The position numbers and the translations under genes were made by a program. Shown one piece after another: positions 1 through 5,424 of a DNA stretch of 5,424 bases. The stretch is from Tannerella sp. (lineage in GTDB: Bacteria > Bacteroidota > Bacteroidia > Bacteroidales > Tannerellaceae): the NCBI GenBank assembly GCA_031282485.1, contig JAITDQ010000190.1, forward strand, positions 1-5,424, in the 5' to 3' direction. The stretch's first letter is position 1. Each line of letters begins with the position of its first letter. The notes beneath the pieces were generated by a model, which was given only the letters and a program-made list of their open reading frames with translations, had not been told where the DNA came from and did no database searches.

Positions 1-1
1 T

Positions 2-285
2 TTTTTCTCGCAGATCACGGAACGCGTTGCCGGAAGCCTGTCCGTGGAAATACGTTCGGACGGAGACGTTTTATTCAGTCAAATATATCCGGTTGACATA
101 CTGACGTTCGACCAGTGGAGCGGGATCACCGTCCTGCCGGAAATGCTTTCCGCTTTCGTCACCCCCAATCATCCGGCGATCGTCCCGGTCATCAACCGGG
201 CGGCAAACATCCTGGAAAAATGGACGGGAAGCGCATCGCTCGATGAATACCAGAGCCGCAACCCCGACCGCGTCCGCAAACAGAT
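2..285 (+). other. Conserved N-terminal segment of the giant helicase (domain)
   Basis: Residues 1-95. It resembles the segment that precedes the transglutaminase-like domain in DUF3320 proteins: a short beta-rich stretch (residues ~7-37, with VEIRSDG and VDILTFDQW) followed by WSGITVLPEMLSAFVTPN-like residues (39-56) and a helix ending in the YQSRNPDRV stretch. Its function is unknown. The true start codon lies upstream of the window, because the frame is already in conserved sequence at base 2. Confidence 0.6.
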
Positions 286-3200
286 GGCGGCGGTCTATAC
301 GGCCATTGCCGAACAAAACATCGTATACAGTACGCTGCCTGCCGGTTTTGAAGACTGCGGGCAGCGAATCAGGACGGTCGACACGGTTTTGTCGCAAAAA
401 CTGGGGACTTGCCTCGACATGGCGCTGCTTTATGCTTCCTGTCTCGAAGCAATCGGTATTCATCCGCTCATTGCCGTCGTTCGGGGACATGCTTTTGCCG
501 GCGGCTGGCTGCTGCCGGAAACCTTCCCCGACAGTATTACCGACGACATCTCTTTCCTGAACAAACGCGTCGCCGACGGCATCAACGAAATTACCTTAGT
601 CGAAACCACGTGCATGAACCACGGCAGTAACGACGATTTTGAGCAGTCCGTACGAAAAGCCGGCAGTCGTTTGCTGGACCCGGACGCCTTCATTTTGGCC
701 TTGGACGTGAAACGCAGCCGTTTTGCAGGCATCAAACCCCTGCCGCAACGCATACCGAACGGCGTCCGGTGGGAAATCATGGAAGAAAGCGCCGCTGTCG
801 ACAAAAACCCGGCGCAGCCCGAAAGCGTAAACCCGTACGATTTGTCGGGGATAAGTTCCGGTATGCAAATAACCAAACAGTTGATGTGGGAAAGGAAACT
901 GCTGGACTTGAGTCTGCGCAACAACCTGCTGAACATCCGCATTACGAAAAATACGCTCCAGCTGATTTCGGTTAATCCTGATATTATCGAAGATGCGTTG
1001 GCCAATGGCGACGAATTCCGCATCCTGCCCAAACCGTCCGACTGGGAAAATCCTCTGTACGGATTCGGCCTGTACCGGTCGCCGGACGCGCTCGACCCGG
1101 TAAGGAATCTGATTGAAATGGAAATATCGCAAAAGCGGTTGCGGTCGTATCTCCCGGAACAGGATTTGGACAGGGCGTTGAAACACCTGTACCGTTCGTC
1201 CCGGCTGTCGATCGAAGAGAACGGAGCCAATACGCTTTACATTGCGCTGGGGTTGCTGAAATGGTTCGAAACGCCCGGCAGCGAGCGTCCCCGTTACGCA
1301 CCGATCCTGCTGTTTCCCGTCGAGATCATCCGCAAGTCCGCGGCCAAAGGTTACGTCATCCGTTCGAGGGAGGAGGAAACGATGATGAACGTCACGCTGC
1401 TGGAGATGCTCCGGCATAATTTCGGCATTACGGTCGCCGGCCTGGAACCGCTGCCTGTCGACGAAAACGGCATCGACGTAAAACGGGTCTACGCCATCAT
1501 CCGGCAACATATTAAAAACCAATCCCGGTGGGATGTGGAAGAACAGGCATTACTGGGTATTTTCTCGTTCAACAAATTCATCATGTGGAACGACATCCAT
1601 AATAATTCACGGCAACTTGTCGAAAACAAGGTCGTGTCGAGCCTTATCAGCGGGAAAATCGAATGGGAAATACAGGAAGGAAATACCGATGCCGCGGTTT
1701 TGGACAAAGAGTTGACGCCGGCGGATATTGTCCTGCCGATCGGCGCCGATTCGTCGCAGTTAGAGGCCATTTATGAGGCCGTTAACGAAAAGAGTTATAT
1801 CCTGCACGGGCCTCCGGGCACCGGCAAGTCGCAGACCATTACCAACATTATCGCCAATGCGCTGTACCGGGGGAAACGGGTGTTGTTTGTCGCCGAAAAG
1901 ATGGCCGCGCTCTCGGTTGTTCAAAACCGGCTGAAAGCTATCGGACTGTCTCCGTTTTGCCTCGAACTGCATTCCAACAGGGCGCAAAAAAGCTCGGTTA
2001 TGTCGCAGCTGAAAGAGACTTCGGAAATCGTAAAAAAAACACCGCCCGAAAATTTCCGGCAGGAAGCCGAACGGATACACAAACTTCGCAACGAATTAAA
2101 TACGTACATCGACGCCTTGCACCGGAAATATCCTTTCGGCTGTTCGCTGTACGACGCCATAACCCGGTATTTAGCTATCGGGAATGAGCCGGAAACCGTT
2201 TTTCCGCAACTGTTACTGAAAAATCTTACCGAAGACAAACTGTCGGAATGGCGCGATGCGGTTGATTCGATGGAAAGTGTCGGCAGAGCCTGCGGGCATC
2301 CCTGCAATCATCCGCTCAGCGAAATAAATATCGACGGATATTCCCTCGCGGCAAAAGAAAACGCTGCCCGGATTCTCCGCGAGACAATTGATTTGCTGTC
2401 GGAAATTGAATCCAAAACCGGCGTCGTCGCCCGTTTATTCGGTGAAAAAAACATCGCGTTCCGTAAAAGAAGCCATCTGACCGTTGTCGCCGGAATTATT
2501 GACAGGTTGCTGCATATACCGGAATTAACCGTTGCATTGCTTACACTGCCGCGCCCGGATGAAACCTTAAACGAATACCGGGAAGTCGTGAAACACGGGA
2601 AAAAACGGGACGAATCTTACGAATACATTACGGCCGGCTTTTCGGAAGATGTCCTGTTCATTCCCGCAAAACAGCGGCTCGCAGCGTGGAATCAACTGGA
2701 AGGTCAATGGTTTATTCCCAAATTTTTCGGCCGTCGCAAAATCAGGAAAGAACTTTCCACCTGCGCATTAAAACCGCTGAAAAACCCCATGGATGAGATA
2801 TTGAACCGAATCATCGACTATCAGCGGGAAAAGGAATATCTCAGACCGTACACGGACATGCCTGCCCTGTTCGGCCGCTTCGGAAAGAAAAACCGGGAAG
2901 AGTGGACCGGTATTGAACAAATCCTGGATGACTGTTCCGAAATAAATGCGCTTGTTTTAAAACTGACCGGAGACGTGACCGTTGCCGCCAAACTGAAAGA
3001 GACGCTCGCCGCGCAGCTTTTCGAAGGAATAACGCCTTTCAAAAACATGTACGGCAACGATTTGCCCGAAATCAGCCGTCTGCTGTCGGAGCTGGCAGAC
3101 AGGGAAAACCGGCTGAATTTACATCTGGGAATACGTCCGGAAGATTTATATGAAGAAAACGCACAGTGGATAGAATATGCCGGTTCCCGCTTAAATCGCT

Positions 3201-5424
3201 GGCTGAACAATATTGATAAACTGAAAGACTGGTGCCGGTGGCTCGCCGTCAGGAATGAACTGCGCCGCCTGCAAATCGGTTTTATTGCAACCGACTATCA
3301 GAAAAAAAACATTCCGACCGCATCCCTGCAAAACTTTTTCAATAAAAGCTTTTACCATGCGGCCATCCTCTACATCATCTCAAAAGAACCCACGCTTGAA
3401 ATATTTAAGGGAAAACTTTTCAACGAAACCATTCGGAAATACAAAACCCAAACGGCCGATTTTGAACGGTTAGTCAGGAAGGAACTGTTCGCCGGACTGG
3501 CATCCCGGATACCGTCGTTTACCGTCGAAGCCACAAAAAACTCGGAAGTAGGCATCCTGCAGCGGAACATCCGGAACAACGCCCGCGGCATTTCCGTCCG
3601 CCGACTGTTCGACCAGATTCCCGTCCTGCTTTCGCGCATGTGTCCCTGCATGCTGATGAGTCCCATTTCCGTGGCGCAGTACATCGACCCCTGCGCCACC
3701 GGCAAGTTCGATTTAATCATCTTCGACGAAGCCTCGCAGATGCCTACTTACGAAGCCGTCGGCGCGATTGCCCGCGGGAAAAGCGTCGTCATCGTGGGCG
3801 ACCCGAAACAGATGCCGCCCACGAACTTCTTTTCCATCCATACGGTAGACGAAGAAAACATCGAAATGGAAGACCTGGAAAGTATCCTGGACGACTGCCT
3901 CGCCCTCTCGATGCCGTCGAAATACCTGCTGTGGCACTACCGGAGCAAACATGAAAGCCTGATTACGTTCAGCAACTCGGAATATTACGACAATAAACTT
4001 TTCACGTTCCCCTCGCCCGATAATATCGAATCCAAAGTCCGCTTCGTGCCGGTAAAAGGCGTTTACGACAAGGGCCGGACGAGGCAGAACAGGGACGAAG
4101 CCCGGGCGGTTACGGACGAAATAAAGCGTCGCCTGTCGGACGAAAAGTTGCGCGGGAAGAGTATCGGGGTCGTCACGTTCAGTTCGGTGCAGCAGACGCT
4201 GGTCGAAGACATGCTCTCGGACCTGTTCGTCGAACGTCCCGATCTGGAAAGCATCGCGCTTGAAGGCAAGGAACCGCTGTTTGTCAAAAACCTGGAAAAC
4301 GTGCAGGGCGACGAACGCGACATCATCCTCTTTTCCGTCGGTTACGGGCCTGACGAATCCGGGCAGGTGAGCATGAATTTCGGGCCGCTGAACCGCCTGG
4401 GCGGGGAACGCCGCCTGAATGTCGCCGTTTCGCGGGCAAGGTATGAGATGATTATTTTTTCGGCCTTAACACCCGATATGATTGATTTGAAACGGACATC
4501 GTCGGTCGGGGTCACCGGGTTGAAACGGTTCCTCGAATATGCGCGGATGGGCGAAAAAACGCCCGCGGAAGTGCGGCAAAATACGCAGGAAGCCTCTGCC
4601 ATTGAACATATCATCGCGGAGGAACTCAGGAAACGGGGTTTCACGGCGCATACCAACGTCGGCTGTTCGGGATACCGCATAAACATAGGTGTTGTAGACA
4701 AAAACAATCCGGCGCGCTACGTCCTGGGCATCCTCTGTGACGGGGAAAATTACAGGCAGGCCAAGACGGCGCGGGACAGGGAAATCGTGCAAACAAACGC
4801 CCTGCGCCAGCTGGGCTGGAACATCTGCCGCATCTGGACAATGGACTGGTGGGAAAACCCGCAGGAAGTGCTGGACGACATCTCGGAAGAAATCCGGCGT
4901 GCGGAAGAAAACCGGACGCCGTCAACCGACATTCAACCGGAAGAAAACGCAGCGGCGACGTTCCGGGGAACTTTTGAAATACCCCCGCCACCGGAAAAAC
5001 GTCTGGTTCAATACGCCAGGTCATATACGCCTGCCCCCCTGGAATTTTCGTATTATCCTGTGGAATACTTCCTGTTGCCCGAAAACAGGCAGGTTATCAT
5101 GTCCAAAATAAGGAAAGTGATGGACGCCGAAGCGCCCGTCAGCCGTTCGCTGCTGTGCAAAAGGATACTGACGGCGTGCGGCATCTACCGTTCGGGACAA
5201 CGGTTGGACGCCTGTTTTGAAAGCCTGCTTCGATCATTGCCGTATTACCGGACAACAAATGAAGACGGCGCCGTCTTCTTATGGAAAGACAGGTCGCAGT
5301 GCGACAACTACCAAATCTACCGAACCAACTCGGACAGGGACGCCCCGGACTTGCCCGCAGAAGAAGTAGCCAATGCCGTCAAACAGGTACTGCAGGAGCA
5401 GGTCAGCCTGCCGATACCCGATTT
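2..5424 (+). CDS. Giant DUF4011/DUF3320 superfamily 1 helicase with transglutaminase-like and Vsr-type nuclease-like domains, partial at both ends
   Basis: Reading from position 2, the frame stays open across the whole window (1807 codons), so start and stop lie outside. Domains seen in order: family N-terminal segment with W39 and a FVTPN motif (52-56); transglutaminase-like domain with GTCLD (C137), GHAF (H163) and VETT (E201); DUF4011 signature ERKLLDLSLRNNLLN (297-311); helicase Walker A GPPGTGKS (603-610), Walker B DEASQ (1242-1246), GDPKQMPP (1266-1273), WHYRS (1311-1315), VQGDERD (1434-1440) and NVAVSRAR (1473-1480); PD-(D/E)XK-like domain (~1531-1630); DUF3320 (~1694-1743). From family knowledge it should be an ATP-driven nucleic-acid translocase in the cytoplasm; I see no signal peptide or membrane segment in the visible part. 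Relatives are often near 1900-2000 residues, so I infer about 80-120 residues missing at the N-terminus and 50-60 at the C-terminus. An antiphage role is inferred from the architecture only. No frameshift or internal stop is seen. The reading frame and family are very secure; the biological role is not. Confidence 0.95.
286..616 (+). other. Transglutaminase/papain-like domain within the giant helicase
   Basis: Residues ~95-205. The order of three blocks suits a transglutaminase-like cysteine-protease fold: Cys in GTCLDMALLYASCLEAIG (C137 at the start of a helix), His in RGHAF (H163 before a tryptophan-bearing strand, GGWLL), and an acidic residue in LVETT (E201). The GTCLD-to-GHAF spacing of 26 residues is typical of this domain in DUF3320 proteins as I recall them. 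All three candidate catalytic residues are present, so protease, peptidase or amide-transfer activity is possible; it could equally be a structural or binding fold. No substrate can be named from the sequence. Confidence 0.7.
887..1426 (+). other. DUF4011 domain within the giant helicase
   Basis: Residues ~296-475. The opening WERKLLDLSLRNNLLN (296-311) is the hallmark of DUF4011. The domain continues through the ALGLLKWFE stretch (~415-422) and the strand RYAPILLFPVEI (431-442), which in relatives precedes the ATPase core. DUF4011 has no settled biochemical role; it is nearly always fused to helicases of this type. A second conserved stretch, LLGIFSFNKFIMWNDI (517-532), links it to the ATPase. 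Confidence 0.8.
1757..4510 (+). other. Superfamily 1 helicase/ATPase core (AAA_11/AAA_12 type), split by a long insertion
   Basis: Residues ~586-1503. Seen motifs: candidate Q-motif glutamine Q586; Walker A GPPGTGKS with K609; motif Ia VLFVAEKMAAL (627-637); a family SPISV motif beginning at S1220; Walker B DEASQ with D1242/E1243; motif III GDPKQMPP; motif IV WHYRS with R1314; motif V VQGDERD; motif VI NVAVSRAR with R1478/R1480. All expected ATP-binding and arginine-finger positions are filled, so the motor should be active. The motif set is closest to the Upf1/Dna2-like branch of SF1. Domain 1 is interrupted between motifs Ia and II by about 570 residues. Confidence 0.93.
1934..3640 (+). other. 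Helical insertion between helicase motifs Ia and II
   Basis: Residues ~645-1213. This charged, mostly helical stretch carries only scattered family landmarks: YPFGCSLYDAI (710-720), GQWFIPKFFGRRK (901-913), and a more conserved exit stretch with EVGILQRNIR and RRLFDQIP that leads to LMSPISV. Long insertions at this place in SF1 helicases often form stalks or recognition modules, which is an inference here. Its base composition is lower in GC than the flanking catalytic blocks. I recognise no separate enzyme domain in it. Confidence 0.65.
4592..4891 (+). other. Vsr/MTES_1575-type PD-(D/E)XK nuclease-like domain, acidic core altered
   Basis: Residues ~1531-1630. The pattern is SAIEHIIAEELRKRGF (first-helix glutamate E1535), GYRINIGVVD (1557-1566), YVLGILCDGENY (1573-1584), TARDRE (1589-1594) and LGWNICRIWTMDWWENP. 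This follows the Vsr-like restriction-endonuclease fold found at this place in DUF3320 helicases. In many members the strand reads R-I-D and the next strand I-E-C-D-G. Here they read R-I-N (N1561) and I-L-C-D-G (L1578), leaving D1580 and R1591/D1592. The fold is likely, but cleavage activity is doubtful. Confidence 0.75.
5081..5230 (+). other. DUF3320 domain within the giant helicase
   Basis: Residues ~1694-1743. The stretch from ENRQVIMSKIRKVMDAEAPV to the RLDACFESLL block matches the short DUF3320 module, a roughly 50-residue helical, winged-helix-like unit placed after the nuclease-like domain in this family. A linker with a run of four prolines (EIPPPPEKR) and several Glu/Asn/Thr residues separates it from the nuclease-like domain. 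After it, EEVANAVKQVLQEQVSLPIPD starts the conserved C-terminal tail, which is cut off by the window edge. Confidence 0.7.

Noticed and set aside
243..630. Short + strand open frames of 105 and 73 codons
   Set aside because: They are out of frame with the conserved GTCLD and GHAF coding, and their Arg/Ser/Cys-rich translations have no domain signal.
460..1522. Long antisense open frames (256 and 308 codons on the - strand)
   Set aside because: They lie opposite the well-supported DUF4011 and transglutaminase-like coding, overlap each other in different frames, and their translations are Arg/Ser/Phe/Gln-rich with no recognisable motif. They are the usual shadow of a GC-moderate coding frame.
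4951..5000. Proline run and Glu/Asn/Thr-rich linker as a possible repeat or separate domain
   Set aside because: It is a short, single low-complexity linker between the nuclease-like domain and DUF3320, with no repeated unit.
4342..5111. Several 100-130 codon open frames on both strands over the nuclease-like region
   Set aside because: All overlap the conserved helicase motif VI, nuclease-like and DUF3320 coding. The translations are low-complexity (Arg/Pro/Cys-rich) and resemble no family.
2..5424. Possible frameshift or pseudogene, since no complete start-to-stop gene fits in the window
   Set aside because: Motifs from residue 39 to residue 1743 all fall in the same frame with no stop. 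The absence of start and stop comes from the window being shorter than the gene.

Overview
The window lies inside one very large protein-coding gene on the + strand. The frame whose codons begin at position 2 reads from edge to edge without a stop: 1807 complete codons, 2-5422, plus two bases of the next. Neither the start nor the stop codon is in view, so the gene is partial at both ends. I see no other gene, RNA gene, mobile element, CRISPR array, promoter or terminator.

Region by region (residue 1 = codon at position 2): residues 1-95 hold a conserved family N-terminal segment. Residues ~95-205 form a transglutaminase/papain-like fold with candidate Cys137, His163 and Glu201. Residues ~296-475 are a DUF4011 domain. 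Residues ~586-1500 are a superfamily 1 helicase/ATPase of the AAA_11/AAA_12 type with all main motifs present, split by a ~570-residue, mostly helical insertion. Residues ~1531-1630 are a Vsr/MTES_1575-type PD-(D/E)XK nuclease-like domain whose usual acidic residues look changed. A low-complexity linker leads to a DUF3320 module at ~1694-1743. The last ~60 visible residues begin the family's C-terminal tail.

This is the layout of the giant 'DUF4011/DUF3320 domain-containing' helicases. They are scattered across bacterial accessory regions, and at least some relatives (the DUF4011-helicase-Vsr type, named Hhe as I remember it) have been reported as antiphage proteins. A defence role is therefore a reasonable inference, but flanking genes that could support it are outside the window.

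The organism is most likely a member of the Bacteroidota (Bacteroidales). This rests on protein flavour and moderate GC (roughly 50-55% overall, from counting some lines by hand), not on any marker gene, and is low confidence.
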